NCBI GenBank assembly: GCA_030762175.1
Contig: CM060846.1
Coordinates: 183,760,041-183,824,040, forward strand
DNA from: Metallyticus violacea
Taxonomy: Eukaryota > Arthropoda > Insecta > Mantodea > Metallyticidae
Direction of reading: 5' to 3'
DNA: 64,000 nucleotides
Below are positions 22,921 through 34,204 of the stretch, piece by piece. Positions within the stretch are counted from its first letter, which is position 1. The number at the start of each line of letters is the position of its first letter. Both the position numbers and the translations under genes were made by a program. Below the pieces are notes generated by a model. The model was not told the DNA's origin. It did not search any database and worked only from the letters and a program-made list of their open reading frames with translations.

Positions 22921-23504
22921 AAATGCGTTGTCAGTGTTTCAAACGCTTTCTGGCTGTAAATTCAGATGGTAAGCTCACCTTCATTGGAAAGAGATAGCAC
23001 GCTCCCATCACCCTCACCCTTCAAAACAAATGGCCTGAACCTTTCAATTGGCGCATGCTCAATGCCTCAACCTATTGGTCAATCTTACTAGACCGTTTAT
23101 GAACTTAACAGAGTTTGATATTGTTCATTTGAATGAAGCAACACGTTTACTGTCATGAACAACTATTAAACGTTTGCGGAGCTTGCAGACAACTTCTTGT
23201 TTATGCGACATGCGTCTGTTGCAGCACAATTGTGCAAACACAATTGATAGTGGTAACTTATCCACTACACTAAACCATGTCTACCGAAGGCTGATATGCA
23301 CTGTCAACAAACATTATACCCTTCCGCGCTATGCTGGGGTGGAACGACGGGAATAAGCCACATGACTGGACATGAGGAGAAGTGGAGGGAATAAGGTGTG
23401 TACATTGAAGCGAACGGCCCTCTATTGGTCCCATTATGACCACAGTATTAGTACAGTAGTTTCTTAAACAATTAAACTCACTATTGCTTGAAAAACTCGA
23501 TTAT
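22921..23504. other. Spacer of the inverted repeat; no gene recognised
   Basis: About 580 bp with somewhat higher G+C than the arms. Short open frames here (such as 23174-23356) show no transposase motif. Confidence 0.4.
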
Positions 23505-23890
23505 AGCTTTTTATTGGTTCTCTCGATTGGAGGACAGTCCATAGCAATAAATGGCCATTAAAAATCTTCTTTGTTTGATTTATTCATATTTTGTGTCAAC
23601 ATGGTTTTGAATTAAAACATTTATATATCGAAAAATTAAATGACATACAATACTAATTACTAGAGAGAGGAATGGGTTGTAATAAACAAATTAAAATATA
23701 ACACTAATGTACGCTGGACTTCGTCTCGGTATCTTGCGAATGCAGCATTTCCTTAACCACTGAACTAACAGCTCAACCGAGCATTTACCTTCTCGAAACT
23801 AAACAGTTTCACCATATAAAATTGTCATAAGTGGCGTGCATACCCTCCCTTGCAAAAACAACAAAACAGCCCATAAAGTTATATAATGCT
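23505..23890 (-). repeat. Right arm of the long inverted repeat
   Basis: Reverse complement of 22545-22920 at roughly 80% identity by eye, with small indels. Read on the minus strand it shows the same landmarks, including GGTTGAGCTGTTAGTTCAGT and GCGTACATTAGTGTTATAT. Either the arms of a foldback/MITE-like transposon or two oppositely inserted copies of one repeat. Confidence 0.85.
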
Positions 23891-23989
23891 AGTACTAATA
23901 CTAGGAGAAGAAGTAAGACATTTGTGCTATGGTCAAAAACTCGTGCGCTTATTGACAACACATCTCAGCTTTCGTTAAACAGGTAATAG

Positions 23990-24828
23990 GTAGTTCGTGT
24001 TTTTGCACGTTTTGCTACCATTGCTGCCAGCGGATGTACCGGGAAAGATAACCCTAGCAGACGTTCTCATCGCTCGACCTTGCACTCGTTTACCAGAGTC
24101 TAAGAGAGAATTAAACTTTGTTGGTACACAGATCGCGAACCCGTCGCACTGTTCCTTTCGAAGAACGGTTGCTCGCAGATTTCGGGCAAATAAAGTTGCA
24201 TGAAGAACGACTGCATCCATTCCTCTTCTGAAAGTACAAGCCTTGGGACCGGCGGTGTTCGTATCTCAATTGCAATTCTGACATAGATCTTAGAGCAGCA
24301 GGGTCAAAGGATTTTTTCCCTCAGTGCTCTTAACAGATGAGACCACATTCACCAGTGTAAAAATGAGCTGATTCTCAATCACAAGAACAGCCACATTTGG
24401 GATTATGTGAATCCACATCCGTCGTCGAGGCAAACTATTGCACCAATGGAGTGCAAACAAGTGGGCTGACATTATTAATAATTATTTTATTAGCCCGTAG
24501 CTTGTTCCTGTTCGGTTAAATGATCACTTGCGCCGTCATTTTCTAATTAACAACTGCTGGGTTTCTTGAAAATATTAGTCTAAATATTAGACATCAGATG
24601 GGATTTCAGAATCATGGAGCGCCTCCTCATTGCGATATTAATGTGTGATACCATGAATGAAGAGGGGTCCTACAGCTTTGCCATCGCACTCTCCTGACGT
24701 CACTCCCATAGACTTTTTCCTATGGGGTATCTCAAGAGCTTAGTGTTTGAAACACCGCTTACCTCTATGGAGCTTCTCAAGTGATTGAAACACCAGTTGC
24801 TTCAGACGAGGAATTGGTGGGAAAAAAT
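23990..24828 (+). pseudogene. Tc1/IS630-type transposase relic (SETMAR/DUF4817-like insect family)
   Basis: On the plus strand, in shifting frames: VLLTDETTFT near 24330-24358 (first catalytic Asp: family form VLFTDEATFT), WSANKWADIINNYFISP around 24440-24490, a degraded GAPPH motif near 24615, and FFLWG then LKSLVFETPLTSMELLK around 24714-24783 (family form PLDFFLWGYLKS.VY.TPV.S.EEL). Upstream pieces toward 24000 resemble the linker between HTH and catalytic domain. Stops are frequent and a partial SINE-B abuts its right end. Confidence 0.72.
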
Positions 24829-24950
24829 ATTTATGAAGACTGAGGAAAACCTGGAAGAAACCTCAGTCAGCGGGGACGGTCCTGGCGGGTTTCGAACCCC
24901 AGACCTCCCGCTCACGAATCCTTGCCTTAACGACCTCTCGGCCTCTCGTA
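24829..24950 (-). repeat. SINE-B copy 4, partial (head plus start of body)
   Basis: Minus-strand SINE-B with head (complement of CGAATCCTTGCCTTAACGAC) and box B GGGGTTCGAAACCC. It stops after CTCAGTCTTCATAAA, so the 3' half is missing. It joins directly to the transposase relic. Confidence 0.85.
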
Positions 24951-25030
24951 GTGGTGTACGCGCTTTATCCAAAAACAAATTGCTTCTATGTGCCTATTTT
25001 AGGGCAATTTTCAGGAATATGAGTCCGTAA

Positions 25031-25684
25031 CACAGTAAAAAAAGTTAAGTTAGGCATATCATCAAAACTCTTACAGTTATAAAGGGCATTTTAGGCAACC
25101 GATAAGAGAGACTTTGCTGCAGATGTTAAACCAATATAAAATGCTTTGCAAAGCTTAGAAGATACAACATTCTTGGAGGCACATTTAACAAATGGTGTCA
25201 TCTTAAATCCTCTGGATAAACTGGAGCTGTGAACGTATTGAAACGGGTAATAGCGCAGTGTTTGCATTAAGCTAGTCGGCACGGGAGTGAACCTGCAACC
25301 AAACGTGACTAGTGGGATGGAGATAGTTTGGAGCGAAATATTTTAAGGTTGGGAATGTTCAAAACATGCATTGATTAAGTGCCGTGCCGTAACAATCTTT
25401 CAAAATATTGTTGAGCTCTCAATTTAGGATGCAAATGGTTAAAATGTTAACGAATTTTTATTGAAATTCTGTATTTCATTGCAATTTTTGTGCCCTTGAA
25501 TGATACGGAATGGTCAAAGGGTAGGGAGGAACCTTTCGGTCTTGGAACGTTGTTGCCAAGTTATTAAGATGGGTATCGAAAGACGAAACGTTTTTTCAAA
25601 GACAGCGGCCGAGAATTGCACGAGAAAAAAGAATAGGAATTTTAATATGCAGGATATTTTCCCTTTTTCACCGGTTTTACTATT
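25031..25684. other. No gene recognised
   Basis: AT-rich DNA. Open frames at 25091-25282 and 25500-25756 are short and without motifs. Confidence 0.4.
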
Positions 25685-25862
25685 GAGGTGACAGGCATTG
25701 ATGATACATGAGATGAAATGATAAAAAGCGAAAGGATTTGTTAGTGAAGGTAGCATTTAATGCCTAAGTTTACCTTACTTACCCGGCGTTTTATATTAAG
25801 AAGAGTGTGTCTCTATGCTCACGAGTCTATGCTTTAATGACTTGGGCTATCCGATCCAGGAG
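25685..25862 (-). repeat. SINE-B copy 5, degenerate
   Basis: Recognisable from GATGATACATGAGATGAAAT (25700-25720), the GCCTAAGTTTACC and ACCCGGC blocks and CTCACGAGTCTATGC, in the order of a minus-strand SINE-B. Much of the middle is diverged or deleted, so this is an older copy. Confidence 0.7.
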
Positions 25863-26505
25863 ATGACAATGAAGATAATGCAGTAAATTGGTGGGCTTAA
25901 TGAACACAGATGTAAGGAAGGAGTAATTGCATAAAAATCAATATTTCGAAAAACTGGAGCTGTAGAGATCAAGATTTACATTCACTTTTATACTGCCTTT
26001 GAAGCAGAACACAGATATTTCAAATAGTATGCTATTTATTTTTCTGCTTTGAGCATTTTATTTCACTTCGATTGTCTTCTGCCTTTGATGATGAGCATAG
26101 GTGTTTCAAAAATTGCGCTAATTTTCAGATTTCAGTGTTTTATTCATTTTTGCTTCTCTAGTTCTTATTTTTCCCTACATTGTTCTTTATGAGTTACTTC
26201 ATTTTTCATTTTTAGTATTTATGATTTTTTATACGTACACATTTTCCAAATGTACAAAAGTTATCATATAGGCTGTGATAAAAAGTATGAGATAATATTG
26301 ACCTAATATAATTGACTATAATTAATTCAAATTGTGCTACAATATCCCAACTTTGAGATTTTCCAATAAACTGTATTTAGATGCACCTCTAGCACTTTAA
26401 TTTAATATAAAATTTAAAATACAAACAAGAAATATTCATATTTAGCTAAGAGCCTTTAGAGATGAACGATCCCATAAATGTTATCTTTCTTTTCGTTTAC
26501 AAATA
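25863..26505. other. No gene recognised
   Basis: Very AT-rich. Ends in the (AT)n run at about 26508-26521. Confidence 0.4.
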
Positions 26506-26520
26506 AATATATATATATAT

Positions 26521-26803
26521 TGAATGGTGTTTAACGCCCGTTTTACTGCTGAGGCACCACAGGCGGTGAACACTGATGATACATGAAATGAAATGATATA
26601 TTGGGAAAGGATATTTTTTTTAAGAAAGGAAACGTTCCAGGCCTAATTTAGGGTGCCTACCCGGCATTTGCCAGTAATGAGGACTGAGGAAAACCTGAAA
26701 AAAAACTCAGTCAGGGAGGACGGTCCTGACGGGATTCGAACCCCAGACCTCCCGCTCACGTGTACGCGCCCGCGCCTTAACGGCCTCGGCCACCTGTGGC
26801 GAT
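26521..26803 (-). repeat. SINE-B copy 6, complete
   Basis: Full-length minus-strand SINE-B with box B GGGTTCGAATCCC (as its complement). Its 3' end abuts an (AT)n run at 26508-26521, and TTATATATA follows on the other side, so it appears to have inserted into or duplicated an AT-rich target. Confidence 0.92.
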
Positions 26804-27566
26804 TATATATAAAATACTGATTATATAGTCAATACCAAATTCATTATTTGATGTCTCAGCTTCAGGCATCGTATAGTACAGTAATGCTTCAGTACCGGAA
26901 AATTAGTTGACTCAAATCGCACATTTGAAATGGCAAATTGCTCAGTGTGTGAAGATCTGCGATGTAGTTTACAAGCATGTGTGACTCAAGGACGCATCCT
27001 TGCCGCGGTCATTGCCACCATTATCTAGCAACTAGTAGCACAAGTCTTCCACACGTCATGAAGGCCGTCTTCCATGCTACCCCTCCCCGCAAAACCCGCT
27101 GTGAAGATGGTCGGTTCGCACCGCACTACTCCACTACAATGTGTTTGCTTTTCACAAAGCTTTCAAATGCTCGCATATTTGCTTAATAAAGAAATATATA
27201 TATAAAGAATGTATGTGTCTGCTTTCATGTGTTTTCCTTACACAATCCCAAATCCTTTGAATCACCTGAACGAAATGCTGTACGCGATTGTTTTAGAATC
27301 ATACAAAATATTCACTTTATCTCAATATTTTGACAAATAAACCGTAAAGTTTATTCCTTTGACATGATAAATCAAAGTTATATTTCGAATTTTTAATCTA
27401 TCTCGACCCAATTTTAGAACTGCCCTCAACTATGTGAATATTTATTTCTCTGTGGCATAACCCCTTATTTTTTCTCGATTTCATCCCCCTATGAGGTGGA
27501 AAGGGACCCGCATGGGTAGAAAATCTTATTACATGGGTAGAAAATCTTATTACGTATTGTAAAGAT
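26804..27566. other. No gene recognised
   Basis: No supported gene. A 21-base unit containing GTAGAAAATCTTATTAC is tandemly duplicated at about 27512-27553, just before the polypyrimidine tract. Confidence 0.5.
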
Positions 27567-27567
27567 A

Positions 27568-27824
27568 TGTTGCCCTTTTCTTTCTTTCTTTGTTTCTTTC
27601 TCTCTTTCTTTCTTTCTTTCTTTCTCTCTCTCTCTCTTTCTTTCTCTCTTTCTTTCTTTGTTTCTTTCTTTCTCTCTTTCTTTCTTTCTTTCTTTCTCTC
27701 TCTCTCTTTCTTTCTCTCTTTCTTTCTTTCTTTCTTTCTCTCTTTCTTTCTTTCTCTCTCTTTCTTTCTTTCTCTCTCTCTCTTTCTTTCTCTGTTTCTT
27801 TCTTTCTCTCTCTCTCTTACTCTC

Positions 27825-27855
<31 letters not shown>

Positions 27856-27907
27856 CTCTCTCTTTCTTTCTTTTTCTCTCTCCCCCATCTCTCTTTCTTT
27901 CTTTCTT

Positions 27908-27940
<33 letters not shown>

Positions 27941-27966
27941 TTCTTTTCTTTTCTTTTTCTTCTATT
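27568..27966. repeat. ~400-bp polypyrimidine (CTTT/CT)n tract
   Basis: Nearly pure C/T on the plus strand, built from mixed CTTT and CT units. The three overlapping Ser/Phe/Leu-only open frames across it are artefacts. Such mirror-like purine/pyrimidine tracts can form triplex DNA. Confidence 0.95.
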
Positions 27967-28190
27967 TTTTATGGGGGTCGCAGAACACGAATATTATACT
28001 TATTTCGGTTTCACGTTAGCACCCAAGATTCCAACCCTTAAGAACGGAATACTGTAAGGTAGATATTGTTTGGAGAAGGTATACATTTGTACAGTTAGCT
28101 GTTTGGTTAACTTACGGAAGTTCTTTAAAATCTCATGTCATAAATGTTTAATTGAATTCAGAACTTAAAACGGACGAATTTTGCTCTACG

Positions 28191-28312
28191 ACACGGGACC
28201 CACGGTTTTACTTCCTTTCCGAAGGAAACCTTACTTAGGATTTTTACGCCGGGACTGAAGATCTTGGATCTAAGAGGCAAGTACGGTTACCACTAAAGGA
28301 CCGAGACTTTTA
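28191..28312 (-). repeat. SINE-A copy 3, head-containing fragment with internal deletion
   Basis: Minus strand: head with AGTGGTAACCGTACTTGCCT, then directly GGCGTAAAAATCCTAAGTA and CGGAAAGGAAGTAAAAC. The box B and the segment just after it are missing, and the 3' half of the SINE is absent. Confidence 0.8.
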
Positions 28313-28668
28313 TACAGTATCTGTATGTTGCTTGATATAATGTACTTTTTTCATCTCCATTGATTCCGATGGCTCAATGGAGATAAAAAAGGAATGTTTA
28401 TATATTTATGATCAATAAAATTTTTATTTATTTGTCTGTTTCTGCCTATATTACATGTTGATAGAAATTAGTACAAATTAATTTAAAATTGCATATGCTG
28501 AACATGTTATGATGGTTTTCCTTTTAATAGTTAGAAGAAAACTGATAATTGTTTAACATCTTCAAACAATTCACTTGTTTTGTAAGACAAAATAAGCCCC
28601 GGAAAAGCAAAGATATGCATCCAGTATATTTTAAGGTTGTTTTATGTGACTGGTCTGAATAATGGGGC
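28313..28668. other. No gene recognised
   Basis: AT-rich. GGCTCAATGGAGATAAAAAA and the preceding TTTTTTCATCTCCATTGATT form a small imperfect inverted repeat at about 28346-28393. Confidence 0.4.
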
Positions 28669-28750
28669 ATATATATATATATATGTTTCAGTAACAACTT
28701 TATGCTGATGACCTGAGATGTTAAAGAGCGTCCGTAAATAAATCAATCAA
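28669..28750 (+). repeat. (AT)n run and a solo SINE-A tail
   Basis: After an (AT)n run at 28669-28684, the sequence GCTGATGACCTGAGATGTTA followed by AAGAGCGTCCGTAAATAAA (about 28703-28742) matches only the last ~45 bp of SINE-A. A strongly 5'-truncated copy. Confidence 0.8.
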
Positions 28751-30130
28751 AGTAAGAACGTTTTTGAAAAAATGCAGATGAAGGCAGGCTATAGCAATAA
28801 TTATATAGCCGATCACAATTATGCTTCTAAGTAGAATATATTGCTGTTTCATAGTTGTTATACTTTTTTTTTTTTTAAACATTTTTGCTTGCTGGGACCA
28901 AATTTGTATTTTAAAACGCATCTTGAGAAAGCGGTAGTATTTAAAGAGTGTGATACAGTGAAACCTGCACATGCTAACTTACAAATGTTCCTTGCCTAAT
29001 AGTAAATATGCATTCTTTTATTCTACTACCGCAAATCGCAGATCTTCAAACTGCGAAATTAACGAGCTTCAAAGCCTTGGCCAGAAGGATCTTAAATGGC
29101 ATAACAGTTTGTGGGTTATGTTCCTAACATATAAATGCTGCACGATGAAGCAATACGACGAAATCCAAAACAGAGGCATAACGTACTCATCCAAGATAGT
29201 CTACCACTACATTAAATAATCCCTGGAGTATCTTTTCGACCGTGAAATTATGACAAGCGCTAAAGGCCTTACGTAGTCAAATAACCAATTTTTAAAAATA
29301 TTATTAAATATTCCTATATTACTTATAATTAAAATAGAATATTTATGTATATGTTAGTGTACATAGGTGGTTACCAAAATTTATAAAAATCACTATGCAA
29401 TCCCATTAATTGTAAATCTCTAAAATCAATTCGGTCCATGAAGCAGTGCCAATTGATTTTGACCACCTTGGGGATAACACCAGTGGAGCCGGATTTCATT
29501 AAGACAGCAAAAATACTAATTGGATTAAAAACTGAAGCCTAAGAATGCAACAATTTAAATAATGGAACGAAACGGGAAAGTTGATATTTTTATATTTTCT
29601 TTTACATGTTAGTAATTAATATGTCAAGTCAAATATGAACTTCTGTTAAAATGTATTAAATGTGGCTCATGCACACTCATAGAATATGTACTATCTGTTG
29701 CAATATCACGTTATTTAAAGCGTATATATATTAAGAGACTAACAATTCCTTTTCTTTCCCAAACATGTTCGAATTACAACTATAGACATTTATCTGTAAC
29801 ACTGGCATTTTCATCCACCCAAAGGACAAAAACCCATATGCGGTTGGTCAACAGACAGGGCATTACATGCATGTTACATAATTGTTTAAATTGTTTCTTT
29901 GAGCCCCATGAAAGGCAGTATGTACTCCTGGTAATATTACCGTTGCAATGGCACAATTAACTGTCATAATTTGTTCAGAAACAAAATGACATTAGTTACA
30001 CGCTCTTTACCATCTAAAGATACATGTCCTAGTAATATATTACGCCATTTCGTTACTAATGTGGACGAACTTAGCAACACCACTCAGTGCCACCCACAAC
30101 TTGATAACTGAACAATTTCACATGAGACGT
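28751..30130. other. No gene recognised
   Basis: 1.4 kb AT-rich DNA. Short frames at 28721-28972 and 28971-29219 have no recognisable domain. Confidence 0.4.
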
Positions 30131-30179
30131 GTTTGTGCACGGTAGGTTTCAAGACTGCTGATTCCCGAACACAAGGACG

Positions 30180-30765
30180 ATCGCGTCCAGATTTGCTTTC
30201 AGTTGAGCTGATGTTACAGGAAGACGCTGCTGAAGCTTGGCTACATCAATTCGATCCTGAGAGCAAACAGCAAATCTCTCTGTGGTCACCATCACACACA
30301 CACACACGCGCGCGCGGAGTTTTGCTTCTTCTGCTAGGAAAGATATTCAAGAAATAGTTTACCAGCACGTCGTACCTACTCAACAACTGTAACTGGGCAG
30401 TACTGCGACATGTCCTGAAACCTCTGCAAGGTCATATAACACAATTATAAAAGGCCACGTTTTCGTGCAACAAACTGGATTACACATCGCAAGTGTAGTT
30501 GCCGAAAACCTCTAAAAATCAATGTGTGTGTGTGTCTCACTTTTCCTACAGTCCAGATTCACCGCGGTGCGAGTTCTTCCTTTTCTCAACGTTGAAGAAG
30601 CTCCTTTGTGGGAGTTATTTTCAATCAGCAGCAGCAGCAGCGATGAAGATTGCGGAGATGTGTCTGAAGAACCTGCCAAAATATTATTCCCAGCATGTCT
30701 TTGAAGACAGGCAGAAACGCCGGCATTATATCCAAAGGTGATTTCTTTTGAAAAATATCGTTAAA
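30180..30765 (+). pseudogene. mariner-type transposase relic (catalytic part)
   Basis: Read in pieces on the plus strand: EAWLHQFDPESKQQISLW (30231-30284), matching the mariner segment after the first catalytic Asp (GDE.W...FDPESK.QS..W). Then YSPDSPRCEFFLFSTLKKLL (30550-30609, family form YSPDLAPCDFFLFPKLK) followed by LKNLPKYYSQHVFEDRQKR (30664-30720) and KGDFF near 30736, the usual C-terminus. Short CA/CG and TG repeats interrupt it, and stops separate the parts. The HTH region is missing or unreadable. Confidence 0.78.
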
Positions 30766-32071
30766 ATTATGAGCACAAATTATGTTGAGGTAAACATTAT
30801 GAGCATTCTTTGCTGAACAGTAGCTAATATAGAATTGTGCCCCATGCTATAACGCAGAGAAAAAGGTCGCCCATTCACTTCAAGCGCCCAACGTCGTGGC
30901 TACTTAGAGAAACGTCCACCAGATTCTGGTCCTATCGCAGTGTTACGATTTTAATCACCTTTAACTATAACAGCAGGGGTTCACGCTATTTGAATCTGAG
31001 TTTTCGTCTCGAATCAACTAATTAACAATTAAAAAGAACCCTCTAGAATAAGCATAACGTCTTTACATCCGATGAAGCTATCCAACGCGTTGGCGCATTT
31101 TGCGAATAAGCCGTAAATTGGACATCCCTGTTAACATGCGAGTAGAACTTTATAAAGAATCGTCTTCCTTTAAGTAGATGTTAGGCAACATAGGCAGGTG
31201 CAGTAGTTCGCAACAAAAATTTTCGTTCTTCCAAATTGAGATGCACTTGACTATGGTTTAGAGAGGACAGCCTATAATGGATAGGTTGAAAGTGTAAACT
31301 TAGTATTGGGCTAAGAGTGTTGAGCTAAAACGATTTGTTCAAAAATATATTACTATCAGTCGCTAGCATTCCACAATGTGACTTTTTCTTGCCCAAACAC
31401 AAGATATTGTATAGACCGTAAGAGAGTTCAAGCAGGCTCGATTAACTCTTAACTTAACTCTTAACTAATCGTAAATAAACTGCCTTTAAAATATTCTCCA
31501 AAAAAAATGAGAAAATTCTGTAACTATATACTTTATAGATTACTAAAAACAAAGTATTACTTCCGTTTATCGAATAGCAATATTCTATTTGCAAATGTAA
31601 ATGTAAATGATAACTAGGCATCGGAATTCTTAAGTACTTAACACCAAAGTTTGCTCAAACACAAACAGAGCAAGCTCTGAGCTACATTCCGGGAAGTACT
31701 TCAACAACTGTTGAGGGACAGGCGTAAGAGGAGAGGGTTATTTATAGCTCGTTACCTATTGTACCCTTCCCACCTTTTGTCTACAGTCCAATACCAACGT
31801 AACTCCATTCCGCCATATTTTGCTTTTAGAGCTTAGAAACCCTGATGCCTAATCATAGCATTGCACATCACACAAAATTGTATGAAGTTCAGAGGTCCTA
31901 ATACGACTAATTTTTATTGTTCGTTTAAACTATTTGACCTCAATTTAGAGAAAATATGTCATAAGTTTTAACATTTAAACCAAACGAATTTGCTTCACAC
32001 AACGAATGCACTAAAAATGTTCGTCGTCAAGAGCTCAATCCGTGAGCTCACTGTCACAGGTATCCAGTTGC
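30766..32071. other. No gene recognised
   Basis: 1.3 kb AT-rich DNA with no supported feature. Confidence 0.4.
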
Positions 32072-32082
32072 ATGAAATCTAG

Positions 32083-32356
32083 TTATCATACTTGCCTCCT
32101 AAACCCAAGATCGCGGATTTGAACCCGGCCAGGACCGATGGATTTTTTCGGGGCGTAAAAATCCTAAGTATGGCTTCCTTCGGAAGGGAAGTAAAGCCGT
32201 GGGTCCCGTGTTGTACGTTTACGGCACGAAAAAGAACCTCAAGCCTGAAAGAGAGCCCTATGACCAAAATTTGTCGGCCGTTTCACGCCCTGAGTTGAAT
32301 GGGACGCTGATGACCTGAGCTGTTAAAGAGCGTCCATAAATAAATCATTCCAAAAA
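32083..32356 (+). repeat. SINE-A copy 4, 5'-truncated, with exact 11-bp target duplication
   Basis: Lacks roughly the first 20 bp of the head including box A, starting near TTATCATACTTGCC. It then has box B (GGATTTGAACCC), the full body and the tail. Flanked by ATGAAATCTAG at 32072-32082 and 32357-32367. The truncation was therefore present at insertion. Confidence 0.92.
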
Positions 32357-32724
32357 ATGAAATCTAGGAATAGCAATCTTGAGACTTAGATGGCGTAGGG
32401 AAGCGAAGCATCCAGGGATATGACACACTACGGACCAATAAGTTAAAGCCTTATAAACAGGTTGAAAATGTTTGTTACTGTATGACTGTATGGACTTAAA
32501 ATGTTATGTGTGTGTGTGTGTGTTCTTTTAATTTTAGTTACACACACACACATATAAATTGCAGGTATTAGAAATAAATGAAACACCTAAAATTTCCTAC
32601 ATTTTTCACTATATCTCAAACAACTTTTGTTCTTCAAAGCCAGAAGACAAGTGAAGGTGGTAAAAACAAATATTGAATCTTGAAAGTAATGTAGTGCATG
32701 GAAACAAATCAAACTAGTAGTAAG

Positions 32725-32768
<44 letters not shown>

Positions 32769-33890
32769 GCCCTCTCTCTATCTCCGACTAAACTTTCAGA
32801 TCTATGAGTCCGAAATGTACCAATAAGTGTTCAATTAAAATCATAATCGAAATCCCTACTGTGAGACAGGGATGTTGGGCAACCGGAAGGGAGACTGTTT
32901 TAACAGGACGCCTACGATTGTTCATATGGAACGAAACAATAGTAAAAGTAAAATAAAAGGATTTACTAATATTACAAAATAACATATATATGACATTCTT
33001 AGAAGAACAGGTAGCAAATTAAGTAATATTAAATTCTCGGGATAAATTGAGGCTGTGGAGTAAACATCGAAATTTTTGTTACTGTGATATAGTTCGGAGT
33101 ATCACCATAACATATTGTGTCCACTAAACTTTCCCGCTTCAATGGCGTAAGTTTTGTAAATCTGCCACTATAGCGTTCTGAATTATACTCTGAAACATGG
33201 GGCGTATACCATCATTATGTCGCATGCAGCATCCGCCACTGACTCAACCGCTTCATCCAAGCATATGCATATTTCTCAATGTTTTGAAGGATGTGGAAGA
33301 AAGCCTATAACCTCTCAACATTTTTTACATATATTCTATCCAATTTCGCGCAAAATCCAAGAGAATGCTTTACTTAACCCTTTAATACTCCACATTTTTT
33401 ACATTTGCTTTAATCCAATTTTCCGTCTAGTTCATTACTACAGTGTATATTGCTATCGCTCGGTAGGATATATTATGATTTAAAGTGTCTTAGAAGGGTA
33501 CAGAAACGAGAGCTGACATCCACGCCGTTTTGGTCGATCTCACAACAAGAAGAAAAAACTAAGTTAGTCGATATATTTATTTTGGAAGAATTGTTGGATC
33601 GCTCCACATAGCCACACATTAATGTCTAGATCCAACCACTACCTTCCAATTTATGAGCATCTGGAAAGTACAGCCAGATGCTCTTAATTATTCATATGTC
33701 TGCCTCGAGCCATCATAACTGCTTGAAGGACTAAATAGGACTATAGAAATAAACCTTTCGGTGGCACAACAAAACAGAGTACGTACACACTATTTCATTG
33801 TTTTCAAACTCCTTTGTTACTTATATATCACATCCTAAATCCTCTCCTTGAGACCTAGAAAATTCTCAGGGAAGTTTCTCATGTGCATCT
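32357..33890. other. No gene recognised; dinucleotide repeats
   Basis: Contains (TG)n at about 32503-32521 facing (AC)n at about 32541-32552, and (AT)n at about 32730-32766. No credible coding region. Confidence 0.5.
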
Positions 33891-34204
33891 TTGTTTAGTA
33901 ATCTCCTTTATTGTTCTTCTGAAAATAATTTCTTATTAGAATGTAGACAACGCTGTGTTTCAACACTTAAGTGCACAACCTATCCTCGGATCCTTGGGCC
34001 TCCTCCGGTACTGATGATGATGCTTGTAAATCAGCGTGCTGTGATAAGAGGTTTCAACAGCAGAAAATGTGCCCGCGATATACATGCATCGAAAACCGAA
34101 GACTTGTTTGTGGCGATCAATGTGTGAACATCAGTACTGTGGTCTGTTAGTACTTGTAATGAACCTGGTGCAACTCTTTTACTTGTGTGGGAAAGTATGC
34201 AGTG

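Noticed and set aside
25228..25300. tRNA-like motif (GGTTCACTCCC on the minus strand)
   Set aside because: Box B-like sequence only; no box A at the expected distance.
27567..28057. Three overlapping frames of 127-155 codons rich in Ser, Phe and Leu
   Set aside because: Entirely produced by the polypyrimidine tract; all three frames are open only because C/T-only sequence has no stop codons.
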